From: Corynebacterium cystitidis
GTDB lineage: Bacteria; Actinomycetota; Actinomycetes; Mycobacteriales; Mycobacteriaceae
Length of the DNA stretch: 64,000 nt
Reading direction: 5' to 3'
NCBI RefSeq assembly: GCF_900187295.1
Contig: NZ_LT906473.1
Span: 2,294,001-2,358,000 of the forward strand
In this document: in pieces, positions 6,997 to 16,347 of the stretch
Layout of the letters: the number at the start of each line of letters is the position of its first letter
Numbering within the stretch: the first letter of the stretch is position 1
Notes under the pieces: generated by a model
Seen by the model: only the letters and a program-made list of their open reading frames with translations
Databases searched by the model: none
Told to the model about the DNA's origin: nothing
Position numbers and translations under genes: made by a program

Positions 6997-9023
6997 TACT
7001 TGTAGTTCCTTGTCATCAGCGGGATCGATTCAAAGTACAGCGGTTCTGCGTGGCGGACGAACTTACCGTCAGCCGATAGCTCCCACGCAGAGACGAAGCA
7101 CCAGTTCTCGTCGTCACGCTCTGCCTCGCCGTCTTCGGAGAGGTGGTCGTCGCGGTAGTGTGCACCACAGGACTCATCGCGGTCGAGGGCATCCACGCAC
7201 ATCAGCTCACCCAGGTTGATGTAGTCAGCGACGCGCTGCACATCCTGCACAGTCTGGTTCATATAGTCGGTGCCACCAGGTACGCGCACGTTTGTCCAGA
7301 AGTCTTCACGCAGTGCACGGATCTCCTTAATACCCTGGCGCAGGCCCTCAACGTTGCGGGAAACACCACAGTACCTGTACAGCAGTTCACCCAGCTTGGA
7401 GTGGTAGTAGTCCGGGCCGTGCGGGTCTGGGCCCTGGATATTCATTAGCTTGTCCAGGCGTGCACGTGAACGCTCGACAGCTTCCTGTGCCTCCGGCGAA
7501 TCCTCCGCCAGCACCGGCTCGTTCAGGTGGCCTGCCAGGTAATTCGGAACAGTGAACGGCAGGGTGAACCAGCCGTCAACAGATGCGGAAAGCAGGGAGT
7601 TTGCGCCCAGACGGTTCGCACCGTGGTAGGTCCAGGAGCACTCGCCAGCTGCGAACAGGCCGTCGATGGAAGTCATCTCGTTGAAGTCGGTCCACAGGCC
7701 ACCCATGGTGAAGTGGCAGGTTGGAGCGATGCGCATCGGGGTGGTGTATGGGTTTTCGCCGATCGCGTCCTCGTACATGGTGAACAGGTTCGAGTAGCGT
7801 TCACGCACGGTGTCCTCACCGAGGCGTTCGATGGCGTCGCGGAAGTCCAGGTATGCGGAGTTCTTCAGCGGGCCAACCGCGTAGCCTGCGTTGATCTGCT
7901 GGGAGATCGCACGCGATGCCACATCTCGTGGGACCAGGTTGCCGAACGCCGGGTAGCGGCGCTCCAAGAAGTAGTCGCGCTCCTCTTCTGGGATGGTGTT
8001 CGGGTCGCGGTCGTCGCCTTTTTCCTTCGGAGTCCAGATCCGGCCGTCGTTACGCAACGATTCGGACATCAGGATTGTCTTCGACTGCCAAGTCGCGTTG
8101 ACCGGTAGGCCGGTCGGGTGGAACTGGATGAAGGACGGAGATGCGAAGTACGCGCCGTGCTCGTATGCCCGCATGATGGCCGAGGCGTTGGAGTTAATCG
8201 CCAGGGTGGACATGTGGAACACGTTGCCGTAACCGCCGGTTGCCAGGATCACTGCGTGGCCGGTGTGGGCTGTGATGGAGCCATCGATCAGGTTACGGGT
8301 CACGATTCCCTGGCAGCGTTTCTGGTCACCTTCGCCGGTGACGATCAGGTCTACCAGGTCATTGTGGGTAAAAATTTCCACGTTGCCCAGGTGGATTTGG
8401 CGCTGCAGCGCGGACGCAGTAGACAGCTGCAGCTGCTGGCCCGTTTGTCCACGGGTGTAGTAAGTACGAGACACCTGAACACCGCCGAAGGAGCGGGTTG
8501 CCAGGGTGCCGCCGTATTCGCGCGCGAATGGTGCGCCGATGGCGTTCATGTGGTCGATGACGCGGGCCGACTCGATGGCGAGGCGCCAGCAGTCAGACTC
8601 GCGACCACGGTAGTCGCCACCTTTGACGGTGTCCTTGACGTGGCGGTACGCACCGTCATTATCCACCTTCTTGCCGCGGGCGGAGTTCACGCCACCCTGT
8701 GCGGCGATAGAGTGCGCACGACGTGGCGCGTCGTGGTAGGTGAAGGCCTTCACTTTGTAGCCGAGTTCGCCGAGCGCGGCTGCTGCTGCGCCACCGGAGA
8801 GGCCTGTGCCGACGACGATGACGTCGAACTTCCGGCGGTTCAGTGGGGAAACCAGCTCCATGTGGTCTTTCTGGTATTCCCACATGTCTTTGGTGGGCAC
8901 GCCCTTAGGTTCGTTGCTCTCAAGGATTTTGCCCGGGGTGACATCCTCGAAGACGGATGCCGGCTGCGTGAAGGTATCACGCTCAGCGCTTTCGTTGCGC
9001 TCAGTGTTGTGTGCGGTAGTCAT
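6996..9023 (-). CDS. sdhA: Succinate dehydrogenase flavoprotein subunit
   Basis: A 675-residue catalytic subunit that oxidises succinate to fumarate with covalently bound FAD. Visible are the FAD dinucleotide fold (DVIVVGTGLSGGAAAA, about residue 67), the flavin-linking histidine region (RRAHSIAAQGGVNSA), the substrate-site HPTGLP motif, and CHFTMGGLWTDFN with GLFAAGECSWTYHGANRLG near the C-terminal half. A perfect AGGAGG lies before the ATG at 9023. A 12-base gap separates it from sdhC. Confidence 0.97.
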   Translation of the reverse strand: MTTAHNTERNESAERDTFTQPASVFEDVTPGKILESNEPKGVPTKDMWEYQKDHMELVSPLNRRKFDVIVVGTGLSGGAAAAALGELGYKVKAFTYHDAPRRAHSIAAQGGVNSARGKKVDNDGAYRHVKDTVKGGDYRGRESDCWRLAIESARVIDHMNAIGAPFAREYGGTLATRSFGGVQVSRTYYTRGQTGQQLQLSTASALQRQIHLGNVEIFTHNDLVDLIVTGEGDQKRCQGIVTRNLIDGSITAHTGHAVILATGGYGNVFHMSTLAINSNASAIMRAYEHGAYFASPSFIQFHPTGLPVNATWQSKTILMSESLRNDGRIWTPKEKGDDRDPNTIPEEERDYFLERRYPAFGNLVPRDVASRAISQQINAGYAVGPLKNSAYLDFRDAIERLGEDTVRERYSNLFTMYEDAIGENPYTTPMRIAPTCHFTMGGLWTDFNEMTSIDGLFAAGECSWTYHGANRLGANSLLSASVDGWFTLPFTVPNYLAGHLNEPVLAEDSPEAQEAVERSRARLDKLMNIQGPDPHGPDYYHSKLGELLYRYCGVSRNVEGLRQGIKEIRALREDFWTNVRVPGGTDYMNQTVQDVQRVADYINLGELMCVDALDRDESCGAHYRDDHLSEDGEAERDDENWCFVSAWELSADGKFVRHAEPLYFESIPLMTRNYK

Positions 9024-9035
9024 TGGGGCTTCCTC

Positions 9036-9794
9036 CTACGAGACCAAACCGAATGTGATGGACAACGGCATGATGATGTTGGCGATGACGACGATCGCAG
9101 GCAGCCAGTACGCCAGGATCACCATGATCGCGTGGCCGCGCTCGCCCAACCAGCCCAAATCGCTGACGGCCAGGTAGATGCCGTGGGTCAGGTGAAGGAA
9201 TAACGCCAGGTTAGCGATGACGTAAATCAGGGTGACCCACCAGCGCTCGGGGGCGAAGGTGGCCAGCATGTTGTTGTGCACAGCGCCGTGGACGAACTCG
9301 TCAGACGCAACTGCGACACCCATGGTGAGGTCCAGGATATGGAAGATGATGAACAGCAGCAGGATTACGCCGGTGGCAAGCATATAACGCGCGGCCTGCG
9401 ACTGTAGTCCGCCCATAAGGTCGGTGCGCTTAAACTTGCCACGGGAGCGCTTGGAGCGGCCGTGCAGGGCGAAAGCTCCATATACGTGCAGCACAATTGC
9501 TACGAGCAGGACGATGCGGATGATCCACAGCATGCCTTCACGTGGGAGCAGGGGCTCACCCATGGTGCGCAGGAACTCACCGTAGGCATCCAGCGCTGGC
9601 ACACCGTCATGTGCGGGTAGGAACAGCTTCAGGTTACCGACCATGTGGCCGAGAACGAACAGCGCGAAAATCAGGCCGGTGATGGCCATTATCAGCTTGA
9701 TTGCCCAGGTTGGGAATCCTGGCCGCTCGCGCAGCGGCTTTTCAGTAATTTTGCCGTGACGAATTGCATCACGGTCTGCGTTTTGTACAGTCAT
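9036..9794 (-). CDS. sdhC: Succinate dehydrogenase cytochrome b subunit
   Basis: A 252-residue membrane anchor with five predicted helices (about 29-49, 84-106, 135-156, 184-205, 220-246). Histidines in the helices (VLGHMVGN, VLHVYGAFALHG, IIFHILD, FLHLTHGIY) fit the di-haem b558 type found in Gram-positive enzymes. It anchors SdhAB on the cytoplasmic side of the membrane and passes electrons to menaquinone. GGAGGT before the ATG at 9794. First gene of the operon; its upstream region is shared with ramB. Confidence 0.96.
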   Translation of the reverse strand: MTVQNADRDAIRHGKITEKPLRERPGFPTWAIKLIMAITGLIFALFVLGHMVGNLKLFLPAHDGVPALDAYGEFLRTMGEPLLPREGMLWIIRIVLLVAIVLHVYGAFALHGRSKRSRGKFKRTDLMGGLQSQAARYMLATGVILLLFIIFHILDLTMGVAVASDEFVHGAVHNNMLATFAPERWWVTLIYVIANLALFLHLTHGIYLAVSDLGWLGERGHAIMVILAYWLPAIVVIANIIMPLSITFGLVS

Positions 9795-10245
9795 GGCACC
9801 TCCAGTGTCGATATAACTCTACGGGGTTCAGGCCCGGACTTCCCACTTCTCACCCCAGCCTCCCCACCATTTTTTCAGTTATCCCACAGGATCGGTGGGT
9901 TCGTCGGCACGCGCTTAACGACGCCCTTCCCTTCGCAACCTTTTGATTGCAGCGCTGCGAAGAATGCGTGCAGGTCATGGCACACCCTGCGTTATTTCAC
10001 TCCGAGGTACCCCCAACTTTTCATGCGCTTCTTCCGCCCCGCTCAAGCAAAACGCCCGTACTGTGATTTTCACCACCAGCGGGGCTTTGAAATAAGCACC
10101 TTCACCCAAGTCACCCCTTAAGGTGTCAATCTTTCGTTTAAACTAGTGCACTTTCTCCGCCGAACGCCTTGGCTGTGCTGCACAGTTAACGAACTTCACA
10201 ACCCAACCCACACAATTCTTCACACTTTTTGGTTGAATACACACC
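9795..10245. promoter_or_regulatory. Divergent sdhC / ramB control region
   Basis: This 451-bp stretch has no credible gene and must hold the promoters of both sdhCAB (leftward) and ramB (rightward). It contains two overlapping copies of the 13-bp word in opposite orientations at 9901-9924 (TCGTCGGCACGCG and CGCTTAACGACGC, each with one mismatch). In C. glutamicum the sdh operon is under several global regulators, but I could not place a convincing consensus site for any of them here. Confidence 0.6.
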
Positions 10246-11649
10246 ATGAGTAAGACGTACGTTGGCTCCCGCCTGCGCCAACTCCGCCGCGAGCGCAACT
10301 TAAGCCAAGCCGCCCTCGCCACAGCCCTCGACCTCTCCGCCAGCTACGTCAACCAGATCGAACACGACGTCCGCCCCCTCACCGTCCCCGTCCTGCTGCG
10401 CATCACCGAAGCTTTCGGCGTCGACGCCACCTTCTTTTCGCGTGACGACGACTCCCGCCTCCTTGCCGAACTCAAAGACGTAGTCGCCGACCAAGAAATC
10501 GCCGCCCACGATGTCGAGCTTCAAGAACTCTCCGAGCTCGTCTACAACCACCCCACCATCGCACGCGCCATGGTGGACATGCACCGCCGCTACCGCAACG
10601 TCCGCGACAAACTCACCATGGCCACCGACACCCGCATCACAACCGGCCAGGCCATCTCGATGCCCCACGACGAGGTGCGCGACTTTTTCTACGCCAACCA
10701 GAACTACTTCGACGCCATCGACAACGCCGCCGAAGGCCTCGCCACCGACCTGAACGTGACACAGTTTTCCATCCGCGACACCGAAGAAGCCATCCGGGCA
10801 CGCCTTCGCAACAAGCACAATATTGAGGTGGAATCGTCGTTAAGCACCGACGGCACCCTCCACTCTTTCCATGCTGACCGCGGCCTGATCGAACTGTCCA
10901 CCCTGCTCTCCACCGGCCAACGCGCCTTCCGCATGGCCACCGAACTCGCACACCTTGAAGCAGGCACGCTTATCGACGACGCCATCGGCAACGAACCATT
11001 CACCTCCGAAGCCTCCATCAACCTGGCTAGGCGCGGACTGGCCAGCTACTACGCCGCCGGTGTCATCCTGCCGTACACGCAGATTCACACCGAAGCCGAG
11101 CACGCTGGCTACGACGTGGAATACCTCGCAAATATATTCGGTGTGGGCTACGAAACCGCTGCAAGCCGCCTATCTACCCTGCAACGGACGAACCTGCGCG
11201 GCGTGCCGTTCACCTTCGTGCGCGTCGACCGTGCCGGCAACATGTCCAAACGCCAATCCGCCACCGGATTCCACTTCTCCACCTCCGGCGGCACCTGCCC
11301 CCTGTGGGGCCTCTACGCCAGCTTCAACACCCCCGGCGAAATCGTGCGCCAACACGCCCAAATGCCCGACGGACGCACCTACCTGTGGGTCGCGCGAACA
11401 GTGCGCCACCACCGCCGCACATTCCAGGACACCGAGAAACTCTTCGCCATCGGCCTAGGCTGTGAAACCCGGCACGCCGAACGCACCATCTACGCCCAGG
11501 GCCTCCCACTGAACCACGCCGACCAGGCCGACCCGATCGGTGCGGGGTGCCGCGTCTGCCCACGACAAAGCTGTGCCCAGCGCGCCTTCCCCGCAGTCCA
11601 CATGCCATTAACTATTGACCCGCACTCCACCCACATCGCCCCCTACTAA
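10246..11649 (+). CDS. ramB: RamB-type transcriptional regulator of acetate metabolism
   Basis: A 467-residue regulator. Residues about 8-65 are an XRE/Cro helix-turn-helix ([32 protein letters not shown]). The middle holds the ImmA/IrrE-like (DUF955) region ([46 protein letters not shown]), which lacks an HEXXH zinc motif. The C-terminal short-chain-fatty-acyl regulator domain has clustered cysteines ([18 protein letters not shown]). In C. glutamicum RamB represses acetate and glyoxylate genes and adjusts sdh and lpd, its neighbours here. No ribosome binding site is obvious, so the transcript may be leaderless. Confidence 0.93.
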   Translation: MSKTYVGSRLRQLRRERNLSQAALATALDLSASYVNQIEHDVRPLTVPVLLRITEAFGVDATFFSRDDDSRLLAELKDVVADQEIAAHDVELQELSELVYNHPTIARAMVDMHRRYRNVRDKLTMATDTRITTGQAISMPHDEVRDFFYANQNYFDAIDNAAEGLATDLNVTQFSIRDTEEAIRARLRNKHNIEVESSLSTDGTLHSFHADRGLIELSTLLSTGQRAFRMATELAHLEAGTLIDDAIGNEPFTSEASINLARRGLASYYAAGVILPYTQIHTEAEHAGYDVEYLANIFGVGYETAASRLSTLQRTNLRGVPFTFVRVDRAGNMSKRQSATGFHFSTSGGTCPLWGLYASFNTPGEIVRQHAQMPDGRTYLWVARTVRHHRRTFQDTEKLFAIGLGCETRHAERTIYAQGLPLNHADQADPIGAGCRVCPRQSCAQRAFPAVHMPLTIDPHSTHIAPY

Positions 11650-11719
11650 TCGTAGCTAGCCGCGCTGAGCTTGCGAAGCGCGCTCGTGTGAACGACCATA
11701 AAAAGGCACGAAGCGCGCT

Positions 11720-13132
11720 CTACAGGTTGATCATGTGGCCCTCAATGCCGTGGGCTGCTTCCTTCATCGCCTCAGACATCGTTGGGTGAATGTGCACGTT
11801 GCGTGCGATCTCGCCAGCGGTGAGGTCATATCGCTGCGCCAACGTCAGCTGCGGAGTCATATCGGAAACACCCTCGCCCACCATGTGCCCGCCGAGCAGC
11901 TCACCGAATTCCGCATCCGCAACCAACTTGACAAAGCCCTCGGTCGCCGCCGCGCCCACAGCTTTACCGTTCGCGGAGAATGGGAAGGTCGCGGTCTTGA
12001 TCTCACGGTCAGGCCACTTCTCCTTCGCAGCTTCCTCGGTATAACCGAAGGATGCGACCTGCGGGTTACAGAAGGTAGCGCGTGGCATCATCTGATAATC
12101 ACCCAAAGTCTGGGTCTCCGCACCCGCGATGACCTCCGCCGCAACAACACCCTGCGCCTCAGCAACGTGTGCCAGCTGCAGCTTCGCGGTCACATCGCCA
12201 ATGGCGTAGATGCCGTCGACGTTGGTGCGCATGTACTCGTCGATAGCAATAGCGCCACGCTCAGTCAGCTCCACGCCGGTGTTCTCCAGGCCGTAACCCT
12301 CGGTGCGTGGGCGGAAACCAACAGACACCAGCACGCGGTCAACGGCGATGGTCTCAGTCTTGTCAGAGCCCTTCTTCTGGTAGTCCACCTCGACGGAATC
12401 ACCATTGTCGCGCACCGCAGTAGTAGCGTGGCCCGCTAGCACCTTCACGCCGAGCTTCTTGTACACCTTGGTAATGGTCTTGGATACTTCTGGGTCCTCA
12501 TTTGGCAGCACACGGTCCATGAACTCGATCACCGTGACATCGACACCATAGGCGTTAAGTACGTACGCGAACTCCATACCAATCGCACCGCCACCAACAA
12601 CAACCATCTTCTCCGGCGCCTTCGGATTGAGGATCTGCTCTTCAAAAGACACCACATTCTCGGAGAACTCCACACCCTTGAGCGTGTTCACCACAGAGCC
12701 GGTGGCGATGATGCAGTCGTCGAAAGTGACAGTCTTTCCTTTATCGTCACCCTCGGTGATCTCGATGGTCTTCGCATCCTTAAAGGATCCCAGGCCGTTG
12801 ATCTCGGTGATCTTGTTCTTCTTCATCAGGTAGTGGATACCGCCAACGATCTTCTCGGAGACCTTACGCGATCGCTTATGCGCGTCTTCGTAATCAAATT
12901 CCACATCACCTTTGATGCCGAAGACCTTCTTCTCATGGTTGAAGATATTCGCCACTTCAGCGTTCTTAATCAGCGATTTCGAAGGAATGCAACCCACGTT
13001 CAAGCAGACTCCTCCCCAATACTGCTTCTCAACAACCGCTACCTTCTTGCCCAGCTGAGCAGCGCGGATCGCGGCGACATAGCCGCCAGGGCCCGCACCA
13101 AGTACAACAACGTCATAGTGTTCATTAGCCAT
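11720..13132 (-). CDS. lpd: Dihydrolipoamide dehydrogenase
   Basis: A 470-residue flavoprotein, the E3 component shared by pyruvate and 2-oxoglutarate dehydrogenase complexes. FAD fold at residues 7-20 (DVVVLGAGPGGYVA), redox cysteines C43 and C48 in GVCLNVGCIPS, NAD fold in MVVVGGGAIGMEFA, a second FAD contact in GIYAIGDVT, and the catalytic HPTMSEA near the C-terminus. I start at the ATG at 13132 (MANEHYD), which matches the family N-terminus; an ATG 6 codons upstream also exists. It is convergent with ramB, with 70 bases between the stops. Confidence 0.96.
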   Translation of the reverse strand: MANEHYDVVVLGAGPGGYVAAIRAAQLGKKVAVVEKQYWGGVCLNVGCIPSKSLIKNAEVANIFNHEKKVFGIKGDVEFDYEDAHKRSRKVSEKIVGGIHYLMKKNKITEINGLGSFKDAKTIEITEGDDKGKTVTFDDCIIATGSVVNTLKGVEFSENVVSFEEQILNPKAPEKMVVVGGGAIGMEFAYVLNAYGVDVTVIEFMDRVLPNEDPEVSKTITKVYKKLGVKVLAGHATTAVRDNGDSVEVDYQKKGSDKTETIAVDRVLVSVGFRPRTEGYGLENTGVELTERGAIAIDEYMRTNVDGIYAIGDVTAKLQLAHVAEAQGVVAAEVIAGAETQTLGDYQMMPRATFCNPQVASFGYTEEAAKEKWPDREIKTATFPFSANGKAVGAAATEGFVKLVADAEFGELLGGHMVGEGVSDMTPQLTLAQRYDLTAGEIARNVHIHPTMSEAMKEAAHGIEGHMINL

Positions 13133-13266
13133 GCCCACAAGGATACGCATGTGACGGTGCTCTCGTTGTCGTTTTCACCCCTGTGGGGGCAGGTTCCCAC
13201 ACTCCGCCAGATCGAGATATAGTGCAAAGCAGTAAATTTCCCGTACAACTAGAGAAGGCTTCATAG

Positions 13267-14670
13267 ATGAAGATCACACGCCCCCTGTTGGCCTCCGCCG
13301 CCGCGATTGCGATCGCCGCCGGTGCCGTACCCGTCATTGCCCAAGACACCGACAAAGAGATTCAGCCGGTCGTCGATACGCACACGCTTAACGACGACAC
13401 GACCGTCGAAACGCCCAAAGCAACGGACGCTGAGGTAGCTGCGGAGGCAGCTGCGGAGCCCGAGGCCGGCGAGATCCGTCCGGAGGAATCAGACGAGGTC
13501 ACCGACAACACTCCAGAGATCCCCGAAATCCAAGCTCGCGAAGCAACCGAGGAAGAGCTGGACAATATGCCGGACCAGCGGCACCAGACCGACGCGGGCG
13601 CTGTCACCGTGACTCCACTGACGCAAGCTCCGCTGAACACGGCGAATAAGAAGCCCCAAAAGTGGTTCTCCCACACAGGCGAAGGCAAAAAGCTGGACGC
13701 GTACAACGTGTACTCGCCAGCCATGGAACGCGACATCCCAGTAGCGGTTCTGCCCGCGCGTGATGCTGCCGGTGCGCTTGTCGACGACGCCCCCATCGTC
13801 TACCTGCTCAACGGTGCCGGCGGTGCCGAACAGGACACCGACTGGATCAACCTGGCTGACTCCACCGTCTACGAGACCTTTGAAGGGCAGTCGGTGAACG
13901 TGGTCATCCCAATGGAGGGCGCGTTTTCCTACTACGTGGACTGGCTGACTGACCCAGGCCAGCGGGGCTACTACAAGGGTAAGCAAATGTGGTCGACGTT
14001 CCTCACCAAGGAACTGCCCGGTGCCATGGAGCAGCAGCTCAACGCAAATGACCGCCGCGCAATCGTGGGCTTTTCCATGTCCGCAACCTCCGCGCTGCTG
14101 GCCGCCGAACACAACCCGGGCATGTACAACGCCGTCGGCTCATTTTCCGGGTGTGCTGCAACATCGACCCCACTGCCCTACTTCTACGCCGGGCTGACCG
14201 TGAACCGCGGCGCCAACGGCATGACTCCTGAAAGCATCTGGGGCCCGATGGGTTCCGAGTACAACCGCTACAACGATGCCCTTGTTAATGCCGAGGGTCT
14301 TCGTAACACCGCGCTGTACATCTCGACGGCAACCGGACTGCAATCCGACACCGACATGCTGAGCTCCCTGCTGGACAGAAACGGTGGCAAAGTCGAAGCA
14401 GCGCTGAAATCCAGCTCCACCCTGACTATTGAAGGTGGCGCAATCGAAGCAGCGATGAACGCCTGCACCCACGACCTGCGCGCCAAACTCACCAGCTTAA
14501 ACATCCCGGCCCACTACGAGTTGCGCAACACCGGCACCCACTCCTGGCCAGGCTGGCGCGACGACCTGAAAAAGTCCTGGAACCACGTAATCAAACCCGC
14601 ACTCGGTTTGAGCGAAAGCAACGCACCAGCCACCAACACCGGTTCCGCCGAATTTTCATCAGCGAACTAG
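13267..14670 (+). CDS. Secreted corynomycoloyltransferase with acidic N-terminal extension
   Basis: A 467-residue member of the antigen 85/mycoloyltransferase family, which moves corynomycolates onto trehalose, arabinogalactan or proteins in the outer envelope. Signal peptide at about 1-25 (cleavage near VIAQ). Residues about 27-110 are a Glu/Ala/Pro/Thr-rich low-complexity segment absent from the neighbouring paralogue. The alpha/beta hydrolase domain follows: VYLLNGAGGAEQD (oxyanion region), nucleophile elbow GFSMSA at 268-273, and the catalytic histidine in GTHSWPGW. The C-terminal tail after KPALGL is Ser/Asn/Thr rich. Specificity (lipid or protein acceptor) cannot be read from the sequence. 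Confidence 0.9.
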   Translation: MKITRPLLASAAAIAIAAGAVPVIAQDTDKEIQPVVDTHTLNDDTTVETPKATDAEVAAEAAAEPEAGEIRPEESDEVTDNTPEIPEIQAREATEEELDNMPDQRHQTDAGAVTVTPLTQAPLNTANKKPQKWFSHTGEGKKLDAYNVYSPAMERDIPVAVLPARDAAGALVDDAPIVYLLNGAGGAEQDTDWINLADSTVYETFEGQSVNVVIPMEGAFSYYVDWLTDPGQRGYYKGKQMWSTFLTKELPGAMEQQLNANDRRAIVGFSMSATSALLAAEHNPGMYNAVGSFSGCAATSTPLPYFYAGLTVNRGANGMTPESIWGPMGSEYNRYNDALVNAEGLRNTALYISTATGLQSDTDMLSSLLDRNGGKVEAALKSSSTLTIEGGAIEAAMNACTHDLRAKLTSLNIPAHYELRNTGTHSWPGWRDDLKKSWNHVIKPALGLSESNAPATNTGSAEFSSAN

Positions 14671-14715
14671 AGCAGCCGTGAACTAGAGCAGCGCGTTCCG
14701 GCCCGGCAGGGCCGG

Positions 14716-14742
14716 TCGTCGGCAAGCGAACGTCGGCAAGCG
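14716..14742 (-). repeat. Two adjacent copies of the 13-bp word in a 3' intergenic region
   Basis: TCGTCGGCAAGCG (14716-14728, perfect) and ACGTCGGCAAGCG (14730-14742, one mismatch) are a direct repeat of GTCGGCAAGCGAAC, between the first mycoloyltransferase stop and the terminator of the 36-residue gene. Confidence 0.85.
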
Positions 14743-14748
14743 AACAAA

Positions 14749-14773
14749 AAGGGCACCCACAACGGGTGCCCTT
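14749..14773 (-). terminator. Strong intrinsic terminator of the 36-residue gene
   Basis: AAGGGCACCC (14749-14758) pairs perfectly with GGGTGCCCTT (14764-14773) around a 5-base loop. On the minus strand the stem is followed by TTTTTGTT, so it ends leftward transcription coming from the small gene whose stop is at 14789. It may also stop rightward read-through from the first mycoloyltransferase. Confidence 0.9.
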
Positions 14774-14788
14774 AATGCATACCAAAAG

Positions 14789-14899
14789 CTAGAACATGCC
14801 CAGGCCTAGCGCGATGGTCGACGAGGTAGAAGAACCGGCATGGAGCACCTGGCCCAGAAACTCGTTGATGAAAAGCTGTGCTTGCTCGATAGGAGACAT
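14789..14899 (-). CDS. 36-residue peptide gene between two mycoloyltransferase genes
   Basis: Starts with ATG at 14899, preceded by GGAAGGGAATTGACT (a good Shine-Dalgarno), and ends at a TAG 16 bases before a strong terminator. The peptide has no signal peptide: residues 3-19 (PIEQAQLFINEFLGQVL) can form an amphipathic helix, residues 22-28 are GSSTSST, and the end is hydrophobic (IALGLGMF). Size, lack of signal peptide, amphipathic helix and Ser/Thr cluster recall the PorA/PorH/ProtX peptides of C. glutamicum, some of which are O-mycoloylated. I see no sequence identity to them, so this is a functional guess from size and context. A frame extension to 15064 lacks a start signal and is probably not used. 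Confidence 0.65.
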   Translation of the reverse strand: MSPIEQAQLFINEFLGQVLHAGSSTSSTIALGLGMF

Positions 14900-15150
14900 A
14901 GTCAATTCCCTTCCTAATAAAGAATCGTGTGAAGGCGCATTTTTACGCTGTATGTACGCTAAGTGTATCGCCAGGTTCCCAGCTAACGTTAACTCGCAGA
15001 TTGTCACAAGTACGGCTTGTTTAACGACAAACTGGGGCTTAAGGTGCACACAGAGACGTAACATCGTTTACTCTAGATACGATACTCGACATGTGGCGCA
15101 CCCGTGAAGCGCCTGCCAATAAGCACAAGAAGAATAGGAAGCGTTCCTCA

Positions 15151-16284
15151 ATGAAGCTGAAGCGTTCCGTACTGGCAGCTGGAACTGCCATCGCCATCGC
15201 ACTCGGTGCAACCCCAGCAACCGCAGCTGAGCTGACCCCACAGCAGGTCGCCGGCGATGTCGCAGTGGGCACAGTCAAGCCCCTTGATTGGGAACCACGC
15301 GCAGTCACCACTGGTAAACCACAGACCTGGCTCACCTACGTTGATGGCCACACCATCCAGGCCTACTCCGTGTACTCGCCATCCATGGACCGTGAAGTTC
15401 CTGTCGCTGTCATCCCAGCACGCGATGCCGAAGGCAACCACATCGACAACGCACCAACCGTGTACCTGCTCAACGGCGCCGGCGGTGCCGAGCAGGATTC
15501 TGACTGGCTGAAGATGACCAACAAGCTCAAGTTCTACCAGGACAAGGGCGTCAACGTCGTAATCCCGCAGGCCGGCGCGTTCACCTACTACGCCGACTGG
15601 CTGAAGAAAGATCTGAACACCCCGTACCTGAAGGGCCCCCAGATGTGGGAAACCTTCGTGACCAAAGAGCTGCCAGGTCCCATCGAGTCGCATCTGAAGG
15701 CAGACAACCGACGTGCAATCGTTGGCTTCTCCATGTCCGCAACCTCGGCCCTACTCATGGCACAGCACAACCCGGGCTTCTACGATTCGGTCGCATCCTT
15801 CTCGGGGTGTGCAGCAACGTCCACCCCAATCCCGTACCAGTTCCTGCGCCTGACCGTGCAGCGTGGCTCCGGCACGTTGAATGACTTCAACATGGTCACC
15901 CCTGAAATGATGTACGGCCCCATGGGCGGTGGCTACAACCGTTACAACGATGCTCTTGTCAACGCCGAGAAACTCCGTGGCCATGACCTCTACATCTCCA
16001 CCGCTACCGGTCTTGCAGCAGAGACTGACATGATGGGGTACTACACCGCCCGTGGCGTAGACCCAGCTGTTGGATCTGCAAACGCTTTGCGGCTCCAACT
16101 CGAAGGTGGCGTGATTGAGGGCGCGATGAACGCGTGCACCCATGATTTGAAGGCGAAGCTCGACTCCAAGGGCATCCCAGCCCACTACGAGCTGCGCAAC
16201 GCTGGCACCCACTCCTGGCCAGGCTGGCGCACCGACTTGGAGAAGTCCTGGTTTACCACCATCGCCCCGTCGTTTGGGATGTAG
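15151..16284 (+). CDS. Secreted corynomycoloyltransferase
   Basis: A 377-residue paralogue of the upstream mycoloyltransferase without its acidic extension. Signal peptide at about 1-25 (cleavage after ATAA), then PQTWLTYVDGHTIQAYSVYSPSMDREVPVAV, VYLLNGAGGAEQD, the nucleophile elbow GFSMSATSALLMAQ, SFSGCAATSTP, and the catalytic histidine in GTHSWPGW. The start at 15151 follows AGGAAG; an ATG 20 codons earlier would place a polar stretch before the signal peptide. It probably acts in the envelope on trehalose mycolates. Followed by its own terminator. Confidence 0.92.
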   Translation: MKLKRSVLAAGTAIAIALGATPATAAELTPQQVAGDVAVGTVKPLDWEPRAVTTGKPQTWLTYVDGHTIQAYSVYSPSMDREVPVAVIPARDAEGNHIDNAPTVYLLNGAGGAEQDSDWLKMTNKLKFYQDKGVNVVIPQAGAFTYYADWLKKDLNTPYLKGPQMWETFVTKELPGPIESHLKADNRRAIVGFSMSATSALLMAQHNPGFYDSVASFSGCAATSTPIPYQFLRLTVQRGSGTLNDFNMVTPEMMYGPMGGGYNRYNDALVNAEKLRGHDLYISTATGLAAETDMMGYYTARGVDPAVGSANALRLQLEGGVIEGAMNACTHDLKAKLDSKGIPAHYELRNAGTHSWPGWRTDLEKSWFTTIAPSFGM

Positions 16285-16310
16285 CGTCGATAAGCACCAT
16301 GGTGCGCCTC

Positions 16311-16337
16311 AGGCCCCGTCACCCGGCGGGGCCTTTA
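16311..16337 (+). terminator. Terminator of the second mycoloyltransferase gene
   Basis: AGGCCCC (16311-16317) pairs with GGGGCCT (16328-16334), followed by TT, 27 bases after the stop at 16284. The -10 box of the next gene (16336-16341) begins at its edge. Confidence 0.8.
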
Positions 16338-16347
16338 TGCTTGGTCT

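Noticed and set aside
8118..9203. Long open frame (361 codons) on the plus strand over sdhA/sdhC
   Set aside because: It is antisense to two certain genes, has no start signal, and its valine/glycine-rich composition is that of a GC-rich shadow frame.
10060..10078. TGTGATTTTCACC as a GlxR (cAMP receptor) site upstream of ramB
   Set aside because: The two half-sites are three bases apart instead of the usual six, so it does not fit the consensus.
14900..15064. In-frame N-terminal extension of the 36-residue gene to 91 residues
   Set aside because: No ribosome binding site at the upstream start, whereas a good one stands directly before the ATG at 14899.
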